From CAJWLW01 sp963580095 (GTDB lineage: Bacteria > Verrucomicrobiota > Lentisphaeria > JABSQK01 > CAJWLW01), in NCBI GenBank assembly GCA_963580095.1, contig CAUZJQ010000270.1, positions 1 to 6,020 on the forward strand: 6,020 nucleotides of DNA, written 5' to 3'. Positions 5,797 through 6,020 of the stretch are shown here, in pieces. Position 1 is the first letter of the stretch. The number at the start of each line of letters is the position of its first letter. The notes beneath the pieces are model-generated. The model was not told the origin of the DNA. It did no database searches and was given only the letters and a program-made list of their open reading frames with translations. The translations under genes and the position numbers were made by a program.

Positions 5797-6020
5797 CTAC
5801 TCATTCAGCTTGGCGTCGATGGCAGCCTGGATTCCGGCGCTGATATCGCAGGGGTCCTCGCAGATATTGGCGCTGATCAGGAGAGTGTCGACAATGACCT
5901 GGGAGGTGGCCTGCAGCGCCGGAAAATTGGTTGGCAGGTTCTCGCCCAAAATTTTGCAAGCCAGGGCGACGGCAGCATCGGTGACTTCGGCGCATGGCGT
6001 ACACGGTGCATCGGCACCAG
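5797..6020 (-). CDS. Hypothetical protein with Cys pairs, C-terminal 73 residues (5' end outside window)
   Basis: The minus-strand frame ending at TAG (5799-5797) is open to the window edge and gives 73 residues. It reads GADAPCTPCAEVTDAAVALA, then CKILGENLPTNFPALQATSQ, then VIVDTLLISANICEDPCDIS and AGIQAAIDAKLNE. Third positions are strongly G/C, which favours this frame over the overlapping open frame at 5801-6004. Cysteines occur as CxxC (fragment residues 6 and 9), a single Cys at 21, and CEDPC (54 and 58). This could mean disulfide bonds in an exported protein or a metal site. The remainder is predicted helical with Ala-rich segments. No family is recognised. A strong terminator follows 27 bases downstream, indicating an expressed gene or the end of an operon. 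Its strand is opposite to the sugar-active genes, so it probably belongs to a separate unit. Confidence 0.75.
   Translation of the reverse strand, partial: GADAPCTPCAEVTDAAVALACKILGENLPTNFPALQATSQVIVDTLLISANICEDPCDISAGIQAAIDAKLNE

Noticed and set aside
5801..6004. A 67-codon minus-strand open frame at the right edge.
   Set aside because: It is arginine-rich and overlaps the frame ending at TAG 5797-5799, which has far better third-position GC and a sensible protein sequence up to the terminator.

Overview
The window looks like accessory polysaccharide-degradation DNA from a moderately GC-rich bacterium. Glycoside hydrolase families are clustered, one gene has a strong Shine-Dalgarno site, and one canonical intrinsic terminator is present. 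The mix of families (DUF4838/GH67-N-like, five-bladed propeller, GH36-like, GH88/GH105-like) fits a Planctomycetota-Verrucomicrobiota-Lentisphaerota type glycan specialist or a similar metagenomic lineage. The taxon is inferred from family content only; no marker gene is present.

Layout. Positions 2-443 (+) are the broken N-terminal part of a DUF4838/alpha-glucuronidase-N-like gene with one frameshift near 323. Positions 638-1681 (-) are an apparently intact 347-residue five-bladed beta-propeller protein of the GH43/GH32-like fold. Positions 1801-2193 (+) resume the DUF4838 gene, which is then truncated or rearranged near 2095. Positions 2265-4883 (+) hold the one large intact gene on the plus strand, an 872-residue GH36-like (clan GH-D) glycosidase with a near-perfect ribosome binding site and a GTG start. 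Positions 4932-5279 (+) are a GH88/GH105-like remnant with an in-frame stop codon and no C-terminal half. Positions 5280-5738 are mostly non-coding, with two doubtful minus-strand gene scraps. Positions 5797-6020 (-) are the 3' end of a Cys-containing gene of unknown function, followed by a strong intrinsic terminator.

Interpretation. The plus-strand genes read as a former sugar-catabolic cluster: DUF4838, then GH36-like, then GH105-like. Only the middle enzyme remains intact. The antisense propeller gene sits exactly where the DUF4838 reading frame is split, so it appears to have been inserted into that gene. I saw no transposase, integrase, tRNA, rRNA, CRISPR array or defence gene. The most interesting points are the split DUF4838 gene, the domain architecture of the GH36-like enzyme, and the mosaic of gene ends between 5247 and 5800.
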